Under the pieces are notes generated by a model. That model was not told the origin of the DNA, ran no database searches, and saw nothing but the letters and a program-made list of their open reading frames with translations. A DNA stretch of 64,000 nucleotides from Streptomyces changanensis (lineage in GTDB: Bacteria > Actinomycetota > Actinomycetes > Streptomycetales > Streptomycetaceae). Position numbers and translations under genes: made by a program. The stretch is taken from NCBI RefSeq assembly GCF_024600715.1, contig NZ_CP102332.1, forward strand, positions 1,674,001 to 1,738,000, read 5' to 3'. Positions 15,729-24,321 of the stretch are shown piece by piece (position 1 is the stretch's first letter; each line of letters starts with the position of its first letter).

Positions 15729-17591
15729 GTGAGCATCACCGACACCGCACCCGCCGCCGTCCCGCCCGACACCGACACCACCCCGCGGCTGCCCGCCCGG
15801 GAGACCTGGCGGGCCCTCTACCGGCACTTCCGGCCGCACCGCGCGGTCGTCGCCCTCGGCACCCTGCTCGCCCTCTTCGGGACCGTGGCGGGGCTGGCGC
15901 AGCCGCTCGCCGCGAAGGCGCTCGTCGAACGGCTGGGCCGGGACGAGCCGATCACCGGAATCCTGCTGGGCCTCACCGCGCTCGTGGTCGCCGGGACGGC
16001 GATCCAGGCGGCCGGCTCGTACCTGCTGGAGCGCACCGCCGAGTCGGTGGTCCTCTCCGCCCGCCGCTCCCTCGTCGGCCGGCTGCTGCGGCTGCGGCTG
16101 CCCGAGGTGGAGCGGACCCAGCCCGGCGACCTGATGTCCCGGATCACCTCGGACACGACACTGCTGCGGGCGGTCACGACCGAGTCGGTCGTCTCCGCCG
16201 TCACCGGCGGGCTCGGCTTCGTCGCCACCCTGGTGATGATGGCGCTGATGGACCCCGTGCTGCTCGGCACCACGCTGGGCGTGATCGTCCTGATCGGTGG
16301 CGCGTTCGCGTTCGCCATGCCGCGGATCGCCGAGGCCACGCGGCGCTCGCAGGCCGCGGTCGGCGAGATCTCCAGCCGTCTGGAGCGGGTCTTCGGCGCG
16401 TTCCGCACGGTCAAGGCGTCGGGCGCGGAGGCGCGTGAGACGGCGGTCGTGGAGGCGGCGGCGCGGGAGGCGTGGCGGCACGGGGTGAAGGCCGCGAAGT
16501 GGCAGGCCGTCGCCGGGTCCTCGGTGGGTCTGGCGGTGCAGGTGTCGTTCCTGGCCGTGCTCGGCATCGGCGGGGCGCGGGTCGCCGCGGGGACGATCAC
16601 CGTCGCGGAGCTGATCGCGTTCCTGCTGTACCTCTTCTACCTGATCGAGCCGGTCTCGGCGCTGGTGCAGGCGGTGACGCAGTACCAGGTGGGGTCGGCG
16701 GCCATCGCCCGGATCGAGGAGGCGGAGCGGCTGGAGGTCGAGGACGCCGCCCCCGGGCCGACGGGCGCCGCGGCGGCGGTCGCGGGGACCGCGGCAGGGG
16801 CCGCGCGGGGCGTGGCGGGGGGCGGGCGGGGGCCGGCGTCCGTCGTCTTCGAGGACGTCTCCTTCCGCTACCGCGACGACTTGCCGTACGTGCACCGCGG
16901 TGTGTCGTTCGAGGTGCCCGGTCCCGGTATGACGGCGTTCGTGGGGCCTTCGGGCGCGGGCAAGACGACGGTGTTCGGGCTGGTCGAGCGGTTCTACGAG
17001 GCCACCGGCGGCCGTGTCCTGGTGGACGGCCGGGACGTGCGCCGGTGGCCGGTCGCCGAGCTGCGCGGGGCCATCGGGTACGTCGAGCAGGACGCCCCGG
17101 TGCTGGCCGGGACGCTCCGCGAGAACCTGCTGTTCGCGGCGCCGGACGCCACGGAGGAGCAGGTCCGGGCGGTGCTGGTGCGGGCGCGGCTGGACGGGCT
17201 GGTGGAGCGGCTGCCGGACGGCCTGGACACCGTGGTGGGGCACCGGGGGTCGAAGCTGTCGGGTGGCGAGCGGCAGCGGGTGGCCGTCGCGCGGGCGCTG
17301 TTGCGCGGGCCGCGGCTGCTGCTGCTCGACGAGGCGACGTCGCAGCTGGACGCGGTGAACGAGCAGGCCCTGCGGGACGTGGTCGCCGAGGTGGCGCGGG
17401 AGGTGACCGTCCTGGTGGTGGCGCACCGGCTGTCGACGGTGACGCTGGCGGACCGGATCGTGGTCATGGACGGGGGCCGGGTACGGGCGGTGGGCACCCA
17501 CGAGGAGCTGGTGGCCGGGGACCCGCTGTACGGGGAGTTGGCCGCGACCCAGTTCCTGGCGTCGCGGGGCCAGGGGGTGTCCGGAACGTAG
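15729..17591 (+). CDS. ABC exporter half-transporter (TMD-NBD fusion)
   Basis: 620 aa. Residues about 35-330 form six TM helices of the ABC type-1 exporter fold, and residues about 375-610 the nucleotide-binding domain. Walker A is GPSGAGKTT (near 406), the signature LSGGERQR (near 510), Walker [13 protein letters not shown] (near 530) and the switch His lies in VVAHRLSTV. An Ala/Gly-rich insertion ([16 protein letters not shown], about 345-362) links the halves. It would work as a homodimer exporting lipid, peptide or drug. The GTG at 15729 has no clear ribosome binding site. It stands alone. Confidence 0.92.
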   Translation: MSITDTAPAAVPPDTDTTPRLPARETWRALYRHFRPHRAVVALGTLLALFGTVAGLAQPLAAKALVERLGRDEPITGILLGLTALVVAGTAIQAAGSYLLERTAESVVLSARRSLVGRLLRLRLPEVERTQPGDLMSRITSDTTLLRAVTTESVVSAVTGGLGFVATLVMMALMDPVLLGTTLGVIVLIGGAFAFAMPRIAEATRRSQAAVGEISSRLERVFGAFRTVKASGAEARETAVVEAAAREAWRHGVKAAKWQAVAGSSVGLAVQVSFLAVLGIGGARVAAGTITVAELIAFLLYLFYLIEPVSALVQAVTQYQVGSAAIARIEEAERLEVEDAAPGPTGAAAAVAGTAAGAARGVAGGGRGPASVVFEDVSFRYRDDLPYVHRGVSFEVPGPGMTAFVGPSGAGKTTVFGLVERFYEATGGRVLVDGRDVRRWPVAELRGAIGYVEQDAPVLAGTLRENLLFAAPDATEEQVRAVLVRARLDGLVERLPDGLDTVVGHRGSKLSGGERQRVAVARALLRGPRLLLLDEATSQLDAVNEQALRDVVAEVAREVTVLVVAHRLSTVTLADRIVVMDGGRVRAVGTHEELVAGDPLYGELAATQFLASRGQGVSGT

Positions 17592-17743
17592 CGGCGTCCG
17601 CCCGCCGGCCGGGCGGGGCTTCCCGGACGCCTCCGGGGAGCACGGGCTCCGGCCGGGGGCGGCGGTACCCGGCCGGATGCCGCCGCACGGCGGGCGAGCC
17701 CCTATCGGATGCGCTGCGCGGGCAGGAGTCGAGGGGCGAAAGG

Positions 17744-17749
17744 GATACT
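17744..17749 (+). promoter_or_regulatory. Leaderless -10 element GATACT
   Basis: GATACT lies 6 nt before the ATG at 17756, and no ribosome binding site is visible. Confidence 0.45.
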
Positions 17750-17755
17750 CCGGAC

Positions 17756-18856
17756 ATGGAAGCCCTCGTTCCCCGCGTCCGCGCGCTGGTGCCGTCCCTC
17801 GTCGCAGCGGGGTGCGCGGCCGCCCTGCTCGGCGGCTGCTCGACCCCACCGCCCGCCGGACCGGCCGCCGCGGGCCCGCGGGCGACGGCGCCGGCGCCGG
17901 CGACGGCCCGGACCGCGGCGCCGCGGCAGGCGGCCGACCTGCAGAGCGAGTACCAGACCGTGATCCGGGACGTGCTGCCGTCCGTCGTCACCATCGAGGC
18001 GGGCGAGGGCCTCGGCTCGGGGGTGGTCTACGACACCCAGGGTCACATCGTGACCAACGCGCACGTGGTCGGTGGGGGGCGCACCTTCCGGGTGACCGTC
18101 GCCACGCGCGAGCAGCCGCTCACCGCGCGGCTCGTCTCCAGCTACCCCGAGCAGGACCTCGCCGTGATCAAGCTGGAGGGCCCCCCGCCCCAGGGCGTCC
18201 GGCCCGCGCGGTTCGGCGACTCGTCGAAGGTCGAGGTGGGGCAGATCGTCCTCGCCATGGGGTCACCGCTCGGGCTCACCGGGAGCGTCACCCAGGGCAT
18301 CGTCTCGGCGATCGGACGGACCGTCAGCGAGAGCCGCTCCGGGGGCGGTACGGGCGCGACGATCGCCAACATGGTGCAGACGTCCGCGCCGATCAACCCC
18401 GGCAACAGCGGGGGCGCGCTGGCCAACCTCGACGGCGAGGTCATCGGCATCCCCACCCTCGCGGCGGTCGACCCGGAGGTGGGCGGCGGCCCGGCGGCCG
18501 GCATCGGCTTCGCGATCCCGGTGTCGACGGTGCGCACGATCGCCGACCAGATCGTGCGGTTCGGCAGCGTGCGGGACTCGGGGCGGGCGGCGCTCGGCAT
18601 CTCCGGGCGCACGGTCCTCGACGACGACTACCGTCCGACGGGCGTCGCGGTGGAGCGGCTGATGGAGGACGGGGCGGCGCAGGCGGCCGGGTTGCGCGTG
18701 GGCGACATCATCACCCGACTGGGCGACGCGGAGATCACGACGATCACGTCGCTGCTGGAGGCGCTCGCCGCGCTCGAACCCGGGCAGCGGGTGCAGGTCC
18801 GCTACCTGCGGGAGGGCCGCAGCCGCACGGCCACGGCGACGCTGGGCGAGGTGTGA
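17756..18856 (+). CDS. HtrA/DegP-like serine protease, lipoprotein, with PDZ domain
   Basis: 366 aa. The signal peptide ends in the lipobox LLGGC (Cys28), so the enzyme should be lipid-anchored on the outer face of the membrane. An Ala/Pro-rich spacer (30-60) leads to a trypsin-like S1C domain with the triad H103 (TNAHVVGG), D134 (PEQDLAVI) and S218 (NPGNSGGAL). A C-terminal PDZ domain (about 285-365) contains AGLRVGDIITRLGDAEIT. It would degrade or chaperone misfolded exported proteins. PspA and an ABC exporter lie nearby, giving an envelope-stress flavour, but they are not an operon. Confidence 0.92.
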   Translation: MEALVPRVRALVPSLVAAGCAAALLGGCSTPPPAGPAAAGPRATAPAPATARTAAPRQAADLQSEYQTVIRDVLPSVVTIEAGEGLGSGVVYDTQGHIVTNAHVVGGGRTFRVTVATREQPLTARLVSSYPEQDLAVIKLEGPPPQGVRPARFGDSSKVEVGQIVLAMGSPLGLTGSVTQGIVSAIGRTVSESRSGGGTGATIANMVQTSAPINPGNSGGALANLDGEVIGIPTLAAVDPEVGGGPAAGIGFAIPVSTVRTIADQIVRFGSVRDSGRAALGISGRTVLDDDYRPTGVAVERLMEDGAAQAAGLRVGDIITRLGDAEITTITSLLEALAALEPGQRVQVRYLREGRSRTATATLGEV

Positions 18857-18901
18857 CGGTGCCCTCCCGCGCCGCGGGCACGCGCCCCGCCGGAGCGGGA
18901 C

Positions 18902-18937
18902 GGCGGCTCCCGGCGGAACGGCGGCTCCCGGCGGAAC
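18902..18937 (+). repeat. 18-bp tandem repeat, two copies
   Basis: GGCGGCTCCCGGCGGAAC is repeated head to tail just after the protease gene. It appears to be intergenic low-complexity sequence with no coding role. Confidence 0.6.
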
Positions 18938-19025
18938 GGTGGCCGGCCACGAGTGCCGGGCGATCGGTTCCGAGGAGCGGGCGATCGGCCCCGGGTGTCG
19001 GGCGGGTCACCCCGGGCGCGGGCGC

Positions 19026-19061
19026 GGGGCGGTCGGCCCCGGGCGCGGGGCCGACCGCCCC
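19026..19061. terminator. Terminator hairpin, 15-bp perfect stem
   Basis: GGGGCGGTCGGCCCC (19026-19040) and GGGGCCGACCGCCCC (19047-19061) pair around a 6-nt loop, between the convergent genes ending at 18856 and 19075. Confidence 0.75.
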
Positions 19062-19074
19062 GGGGGCCCCGCGG

Positions 19075-19281
19075 TCAGCCCTCGGCGTCCAGGGGCATGG
19101 GGCCGTAGATCTTCGTGCCGTCGTCGAAGAGGGTGACCTGGTCCGCGCCGCCCTCCAGCAGGTCCCTCCACTGCTCGCCGATCCACGACTCGGCGTCGCC
19201 CTGGGTGGTGAACTCCTCCGGCCTGACCGCCGGCTCGACCTCCGTGCCGTCGGACTTCTCGAACCGCCACGTCCACGCCAT
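19075..19281 (-). CDS. Small conserved hypothetical protein (68 aa)
   Basis: 68 aa, acidic and soluble: MAWTWRFEKSDGTEVEP at the N-terminus, then GDAESWIGEQWRDLLEGGAD and VTLFDDGTKIYGPMPL. The alternation of short strands and one helix looks like a small folded domain rather than a shadow frame, and codon third-position bias supports it. No known domain is recognised. It is convergent with the protease across a terminator and divergent from the CobU fusion. Confidence 0.75.
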   Translation of the reverse strand: MAWTWRFEKSDGTEVEPAVRPEEFTTQGDAESWIGEQWRDLLEGGADQVTLFDDGTKIYGPMPLDAEG

Positions 19282-19373
19282 GTGCGCCTCCCGATCACAG
19301 CCACCTGTGGTCTTTCCTGCCCGCAGCGTAGCCGGGCGAGCAGCCGCGCGGGGGTCGCGGGAGGATCGGTACC

Positions 19374-20573
19374 GTGGAACTGACCCTGCTCGGCACCGGC
19401 GCCCCCGCCGGACTGCCCCGACCCGGCTGCCCCTGCGCCGTGTGCGCCACGGCCCGGGGACCGTACGCGCGCGCCGCGACGTCCCTCCTCGTGGACGGCG
19501 CCCTGCTCCTCGACCTCACCCCGGGCGCCGCCCTGGCCGCCGCCCGCTCGGGGCACACCCTGTCGGGGGTGCGGCAGGTGCTGCTGACCCACCCCCACGA
19601 CGGTCCGCCCCTTGAGCTGCCGGCCGGGCTGCCGGCGGCGGGCCGCGTCCCCGACGGCCGCGAGCTGACGCTCATCAGCGGGCACCGGGTCCGCGCCGTG
19701 GCGATCGACGCCCCGGGCACCGGGTACGAGGTGACCTCCCCCGAGGGCCCCCGTCTGCTGTACCTGCCGCCGGGCGGCGCCCCGGCCGGGGCGGTGGAGC
19801 AGCGGCGCCCGTACGACCTCGTCGCCGCCGACGTCACCGGGCGGCCCGGCGCGCTCGCCCGGCTGCGGGCCACGGGCGCGGTGGGGCGGGACACGGACGT
19901 GGTCGCCGTCCACCTCGACCACGACGTGCCGCAGGGGCGCGAGCTGGACCGGCGGCTCGCCGCGGCGGGCGCGCGGGCCCTCACCGACGGGACGACGGTG
20001 ACCGTCGGCGCGTACCGGGAGGCGCCGCCGCTCCCCCGCCGCACGCTGGTCACCGGCGGCGCGCGGTCCGGGAAGTCCCTGGAGGCGGAGCGGCGTCTGG
20101 AGTCCCACCCCGACGTCGTGTACGTCGCGACGGGCGGGACGCGCGACGGCGACCAGGAGTGGGCCGCGCGCGTGGGCGCCCACCGCGACCGCCGGCCCGG
20201 CTCCTGGCGCACCGAGGAGACCTGCGAGGTGGCGCCGCTGCTCGCCGCGGACGGGCCCCCACTGCTGGTCGACTGCCTCTCCCTGTGGCTCACCGACGCG
20301 ATGGACCGGGTGGGCGCGTGGGACGACGAGACGTGGAGGCGCACGGGCGAGAAGGCGCTGCGCGAGCGGGTCGACGAACTCGTCGCCGCGGTCCGCGCCA
20401 CGACCCGCACGGTGGTCGCGGTCACCAACGAGGTGGGCGCCGGCGTCGTGCCCGCGACGGCCGCGGGACGGCGGTTCCGCGACGAGCTCGGGCGGCTCAA
20501 CGCGGCCTTCGCCGACGAGTGCGAGCAGGTGCTGCTGGCCGTCTCCGGGCAGGTGCTCGTGCTGCGCGGATGA
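19374..20573 (+). CDS. cobU: PhnP-like domain fused to CobU (cobinamide kinase / guanylyltransferase)
   Basis: 399 aa. The C-terminal ~180 residues are CobU: P-loop TGGARSGKS (227-235), ATGGTRDGDQEW, VDCLSLWLTD and TNEVGAGVVP. The enzyme phosphorylates adenosylcobinamide and converts it to the GDP derivative. The N-terminal ~215 residues resemble a PhnP-type metallo-beta-lactamase fold (LLGTGAPAGLPRPGC, paired cysteines at C19/C21/C24), but the metal motif HxHxDH is reduced to HPHDGP (73-78), so hydrolase activity is doubtful. The GTG at 19374 has GGAGG upstream. CobT follows 30 nt later and CobS lies 3 kb on, as in other cobalamin loci. Confidence 0.9.
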   Translation: MELTLLGTGAPAGLPRPGCPCAVCATARGPYARAATSLLVDGALLLDLTPGAALAAARSGHTLSGVRQVLLTHPHDGPPLELPAGLPAAGRVPDGRELTLISGHRVRAVAIDAPGTGYEVTSPEGPRLLYLPPGGAPAGAVEQRRPYDLVAADVTGRPGALARLRATGAVGRDTDVVAVHLDHDVPQGRELDRRLAAAGARALTDGTTVTVGAYREAPPLPRRTLVTGGARSGKSLEAERRLESHPDVVYVATGGTRDGDQEWAARVGAHRDRRPGSWRTEETCEVAPLLAADGPPLLVDCLSLWLTDAMDRVGAWDDETWRRTGEKALRERVDELVAAVRATTRTVVAVTNEVGAGVVPATAAGRRFRDELGRLNAAFADECEQVLLAVSGQVLVLRG

Positions 20574-20590
20574 GCGTCGTCCGCGCCCGG

Positions 20591-20596
20591 TACTGT
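20591..20596 (+). promoter_or_regulatory. Leaderless -10 element TACTGT
   Basis: TACTGT lies 7 nt before the ATG of cobT, in the 30-nt gap after cobU. cobT may thus have its own leaderless transcript. Confidence 0.4.
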
Positions 20597-20603
20597 TCCG
20601 CGA

Positions 20604-21695
20604 ATGAGCAGGCTGAATCTCGACGACTTCTCCGAACTGATCGAGCGTCCCGACAGCGGCGTCCGCCGGGACGCCGAGGAACGCCGGGAGCGGCTGGGCG
20701 TCCCACCCGGCGCGCTGGGCCGGCTCGACGAGCTCGGCGAGTGGCTGGCCGCCGCCCAGGGCGCCGTTCCGGTACGGGCGGTGGAGCGGCCGCGGGTGGT
20801 GCTGTTCGCCGCCGACCACGGCGTGGCGGAGCTCGACGTCTCCGGCCGGTCCGCCGGGACGGCGCACACGCTGGTGCGCGCCGTGCTGGACGGCTCCAGC
20901 CCCGTCGCCGTGCTGGCGCGGCGGGCCGGCGTGCCGGTGCGCGTGGTCGACGCGGGCCTGGACTGCGCCCCGGAGCTGCTGCCCGAGGAGGTCGTGCGGC
21001 ACCGGGTGCGGCGCGGCAGCGGGCGGATCGACGTCGAGGACGCCCTCACGGCGGAGGAGGCCGAGCGGGCCGTGCGGCTCGGCATGGCCGTCGCCGACGA
21101 GGAGGCCGACGCGGGGACCGACCTGATCGTCCTGGGCGACCTCAGCGTCGGCGGGACGACGGTCGCCGCCACCCTGATCGCCGCGCTGTGCGGCACGGAC
21201 GCCTCGGTGGTGACCGGACGCGGTGGCGCGGGCATCGACGACCTCGCGTGGATGCGCAAGTGCGCCGCCGTCCGCGACGCGCTGCGCCGGGCGCGGCCGG
21301 TCCTGGGCGACCAGCTGGAGCTGCTGGCCGCGGTGGGCGGCGCGGACGTCGCGGCGATGACCGGCTTCCTGCTCCAGTCGGCGGTGCGGCGGACGCCGGT
21401 GATCCTGGACGGCGTGGTGTCGGCGGCGTGCGCGCTGGTGGGCCAGCGGGCCGCGTTCCGGGCACCGGACTGGTGGCTCGCGGGCCAGGTCAGCGGGGAG
21501 CCGGCGCAGGCGAAGGCGCTGGACCGGATGGCGCTCAACCCCCTGCTGGACCACGGCGTCACTGTGGGGGAAGGAACCGGGGCGTTGCTCGCCCTCCCCC
21601 TCGTCCAGGCCGCCGCGGCGCTCGCGGCGGAGCTGCCGGTACGGCCTGACCAGCCCGCCGGGCCGGACGCGGGCCCGGAGGGCGGCTCGGACTGA
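20604..21695 (+). CDS. cobT: Nicotinate-nucleotide-dimethylbenzimidazole phosphoribosyltransferase CobT
   Basis: 363 aa, typical length. It makes alpha-ribazole phosphate from nicotinate mononucleotide and dimethylbenzimidazole, supplying the lower ligand of cobalamin. Seen: PPGALGRLDELGEWLA, FAADHGVAEL, LIVLGDLSVGGTTVAATLI (counterpart of the GEMGIGNTT loop, with several substitutions) and the catalytic Glu in VGEGTGALLALPL near the C-terminus. It follows the CobU fusion by 30 nt and may be co-transcribed with it, although a leaderless -10 is also present. A hairpin ends the unit. Confidence 0.93.
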   Translation: MSRLNLDDFSELIERPDSGVRRDAEERRERLGVPPGALGRLDELGEWLAAAQGAVPVRAVERPRVVLFAADHGVAELDVSGRSAGTAHTLVRAVLDGSSPVAVLARRAGVPVRVVDAGLDCAPELLPEEVVRHRVRRGSGRIDVEDALTAEEAERAVRLGMAVADEEADAGTDLIVLGDLSVGGTTVAATLIAALCGTDASVVTGRGGAGIDDLAWMRKCAAVRDALRRARPVLGDQLELLAAVGGADVAAMTGFLLQSAVRRTPVILDGVVSAACALVGQRAAFRAPDWWLAGQVSGEPAQAKALDRMALNPLLDHGVTVGEGTGALLALPLVQAAAALAAELPVRPDQPAGPDAGPEGGSD

Positions 21696-21700
21696 CGTCA

Positions 21701-21739
21701 CCGGTGCGGCCCCTCGCGGAGCGGGGACGGCCGCACCGG
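21701..21739 (+). terminator. cobT terminator hairpin
   Basis: CCGGTGCGGCC (21701-21711) and GGCCGCACCGG (21729-21739) form an 11-bp perfect stem with a 17-nt loop just after the cobT stop. Confidence 0.6.
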
Positions 21740-21892
21740 GGACCGGCCGTGGAACGCGACGCCCCGCGACGGCGCACGTTTCACGGAGAGGCCCGGTGTG
21801 AGCACCGAACGACGAGGCCCGCGGCACACCGCCGGCGGGCGAGGGGGACGCCGGACGGGGCTCCGCGGCGACGGCTGCGCGGGGGGCGTGCG

Positions 21893-22720
21893 GTGAGACC
21901 GGCCCTGGAGGGGTTCGCCCGCCGGGAGTGGGGCCCGTTGTTCGGCACGGTTCGGGCGGCCCTGCGCGACCGCGGCTGGCGGGCGGTGGCCCTCACGCTC
22001 GGCGCGGTGTGCCTGACGTCGCTGTTCCAGCTGGTGCAGAACCAGCCGTGGGGGTACGGGCCGGTGCAGGCCGTCGGCTCGGTGCGGGCCGAGGACCCCC
22101 TGTGGCAGGCGCTGCTGCGCACCCCGCTGTCGCTCTTCGTGCCCGCGCTCGACCTGCCGGTGTGGGGGGCGCTCGCCCAGGTGCTGGTGGTGTTCGGCAT
22201 CGCGGAGGTCTGCCTGGGCCGGGCGCGCACGCTGCTCATCGCGTACACGGCGACGCTGGCGGGGACGACATACGCGCGGGTGGGGATCGCGCTGGGGCCC
22301 GACGCCCCACTGGGGCTCGGCCTGCCGGCGTCGGACGCCCGGGTCGTCGACACCGGCCCCTCGGCGGCCGTGGTGGGACTCGCCGTCTTCGTGTGCTGGC
22401 GGTACCGGGCCCGGCTGACGGGCTGGCTGGTGATCGCCGCCATGGTGGTCGAGGTGGTCGTGAAGCCGAATCTGGCGGGCAAGGAGCACCTCGTGGCCAT
22501 CGCGGTGGTCGTCGCCGGGTACGGGGTGGTGCTCTGGCGTCAGCGCCGGTCACCGTCACCGGTCACCCGCCGGCCGCCGTCACCGGTCCCCCGCCCGTCG
22601 CCGTCGCCGCCACTGGTGCCCGGCCCGTCGCCGTCGCGGGTCACGGACGGCAGCCGGTCGGGGAAGCCCGCGACCACGTCCTGGAACCTGCGGGCGAGCC
22701 GGACCCAGCGGCGGTCGTGA
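21893..22720 (+). CDS. Rhomboid-like integral membrane protein
   Basis: 275 aa from the GTG at 21893 (GGGGGG lies 7 nt upstream); the frame is open further upstream but reads as Arg/Pro low complexity. Six TM helices cover about residues 28-215. DTGPSAAVVG (S157) and AGKEHLVAI (H199) have the spacing of a rhomboid Ser-His dyad, so an intramembrane protease is possible, though a pseudo-enzyme cannot be excluded. The last ~57 codons are a Pro/Ser repeat tail that runs 181 bp into the convergent gene ending at 22540. It sits between cobT and cobS but has no obvious cobalamin role. Confidence 0.7.
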   Translation: MRPALEGFARREWGPLFGTVRAALRDRGWRAVALTLGAVCLTSLFQLVQNQPWGYGPVQAVGSVRAEDPLWQALLRTPLSLFVPALDLPVWGALAQVLVVFGIAEVCLGRARTLLIAYTATLAGTTYARVGIALGPDAPLGLGLPASDARVVDTGPSAAVVGLAVFVCWRYRARLTGWLVIAAMVVEVVVKPNLAGKEHLVAIAVVVAGYGVVLWRQRRSPSPVTRRPPSPVPRPSPSPPLVPGPSPSRVTDGSRSGKPATTSWNLRASRTQRRS

Positions 22721-23394
22721 CGGTAGGCCCGCAGCCCCGCCCTGGCCCGGGCGCGCGGCCGGTTGCGGTAGGCACGCCGGGACCACGGGGAGCCGGGGCG
22801 GGCCAGCCGCAGGGCGCCGACGACGGCGACGAACGGCAGGAGTGTGCCGAGGACGGCCATGCGGAACTTGCCCTTGAGCAGGGCGACCGCCACGAACAGG
22901 ACGTTCAGCCCCAGGGTGGCGAGCAGGTTCGCCCGGTCCTGCCGCTCCTCGGGGGTGAGCGCGTCCACGCCGAGCGGTGAGAAGCCGCCGAGGACGAGGC
23001 CGACGAGGGCGGCGGTGAGGACGACGGCCTCCACGCTCTTGCGGCCCTGCTCGGTCCAGTAGACGTCGTCGAGGTGCAGGATCAGGGCGAACTCGTCCAG
23101 GACGAGCCCGGCGCCGGCCCCGAACGCGACCGCGCAGACGAGGCCGGCCGCCGTGTGGCGGCCCGCGCCCAGCGCGCCCAGCGCGCCGAAGCCGCCCACC
23201 AGGGTGAGGACGACGCCCGGGACGACGTGGTGGATGTGCACCCCGCCGGTGGTGACGTTGCGGAAGGGTCCGCGGCCGGCCCGGATGAGCCGGGTGACGG
23301 TCCGGGTGATCAGGAAGGTCAGCACGAAGGACGCGAGCGCCACGAGGAGCGGGAGCTTGCCCGGCTCGACGACGTTGCGGGTGAACCAGTCCAT
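22540..23394 (-). CDS. Integral membrane protein of unknown function
   Basis: 284 aa with about seven hydrophobic helices. It starts MDWFTRNVVEPGKLPLL, then TM1 LVALASFVLTFLITRTV. The loop GGVHIHHVVPGVV and the segment EFALILHLDDVYW are distinctive and place His/Asp residues near the membrane, but I know no catalytic assignment. The C-terminal ~40 residues are Gly/Asp/Arg low complexity (DGDGPGTSGGDGDGRG) encoded by the same repeat that forms the tail of the opposing rhomboid-like gene. It is divergent from cobS. Confidence 0.8.
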   Translation of the reverse strand: MDWFTRNVVEPGKLPLLVALASFVLTFLITRTVTRLIRAGRGPFRNVTTGGVHIHHVVPGVVLTLVGGFGALGALGAGRHTAAGLVCAVAFGAGAGLVLDEFALILHLDDVYWTEQGRKSVEAVVLTAALVGLVLGGFSPLGVDALTPEERQDRANLLATLGLNVLFVAVALLKGKFRMAVLGTLLPFVAVVGALRLARPGSPWSRRAYRNRPRARARAGLRAYRHDRRWVRLARRFQDVVAGFPDRLPSVTRDGDGPGTSGGDGDGRGTGDGGRRVTGDGDRR

Positions 23395-23470
23395 GCCACC
23401 TCCGTCCGGTATGCACCGTCATGTGCAAGGTAACGCCGGAGGGGGCGCGGCGGGGCGCGGCAGCGGCGAC

Positions 23471-23476
23471 TAGTGT
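23471..23476 (+). promoter_or_regulatory. Leaderless -10 element TAGTGT
   Basis: TAGTGT lies 7 nt before the GTG of cobS, with no ribosome binding site. Confidence 0.45.
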
Positions 23477-23483
23477 GCGCGCG

Positions 23484-24275
23484 GTGACCACCACCGACCC
23501 GCTCCCTCCCCTGCACGGACTGCGCTTCGCCTTCGGCACGCTCACGGTGCTGCCCGCGCGCGTCGCGCGCTGGGACCGCGACGCCGCCCGGTCCGGGATG
23601 CTGTCCGCGCCCGTCGCCGGGCTCGTCGTCGGGGTGTGCGCGGCCGCCGCCGGCACCCTGCTCCTGCTGCTCGGCGCGGGTCCGCTGCTCGCCGCGGTCG
23701 CCTCCACGGCGGTACCGGCGCTGCTCACCCGGGGGCTGCACCTCGACGGGCTCGCCGACACGGCCGACGGGCTGGGCAGCGGCCGGCCCGCCGAGGACGC
23801 GCTGCGGATCATGAAGCGGTCGGACATCGGCCCGTTCGGCGTCGTCACCCTGCTGTTCGCGCTGCTCGCCCAGGTGGCGGCGCTCCACCAGCTGTACGCG
23901 GAGGGCTGGGGGCGCGGCGCCGTCGCGGCCGTGCTGGCCGGCACGGTCGCCCGGGTCGCGCTCACCCTCGCCTCCCGCGCCACCGTCCCCGCGGCCCGCC
24001 CCGAGGGTCTGGGCGCGGTGGTCGCCGGGACCGTCCCGCCGCGCGCCGCGCTCGCCGCCGCGCTGCTCGCCGTGGCCGCCTGCGCGGCGGCCGGGACGGT
24101 GGCGGGGCCGTACGGCGCCGTGCGCCACGCCCTGGCCGCGCTGGTCGCCCTGGGGGCGGCGGAGGTGCTGCTGCGCCGCTGCGTCGGCCGCCTCGGCGGG
24201 GTGACGGGCGACGTCTTCGGCGCGGTGGCGGAGACGGCCGCGACGGCCGCGCTGGTGGCCCTCACCCTCGGCTGA
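23484..24275 (+). CDS. cobS: Adenosylcobinamide-GDP ribazoletransferase CobS
   Basis: 263 aa, membrane-embedded, with 6-7 TM helices. It joins adenosylcobinamide-GDP (made by CobU) with alpha-ribazole or its phosphate (CobT product) to finish adenosylcobalamin. Diagnostic motifs are RGLHLDGLADTADGLGSGR, with the metal-binding aspartates, and RSDIGPFGVV. The GTG at 23484 is set by the leaderless hexamer; an in-frame ATG at 23421 would add a non-conserved extension. It is convergent with the GH114-type gene 46 nt away. Confidence 0.93.
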   Translation: MTTTDPLPPLHGLRFAFGTLTVLPARVARWDRDAARSGMLSAPVAGLVVGVCAAAAGTLLLLLGAGPLLAAVASTAVPALLTRGLHLDGLADTADGLGSGRPAEDALRIMKRSDIGPFGVVTLLFALLAQVAALHQLYAEGWGRGAVAAVLAGTVARVALTLASRATVPAARPEGLGAVVAGTVPPRAALAAALLAVAACAAAGTVAGPYGAVRHALAALVALGAAEVLLRRCVGRLGGVTGDVFGAVAETAATAALVALTLG

Positions 24276-24321
24276 GGTCCCGGCGGGCGGGCATGCGGCG
24301 GGGCCGGCGCACGAGGAGCGG

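Noticed and set aside
19282..19373. Cobalamin riboswitch before the cob genes
   Set aside because: The gap is under 100 bp and no B12-box-like sequence or long structured leader is visible.
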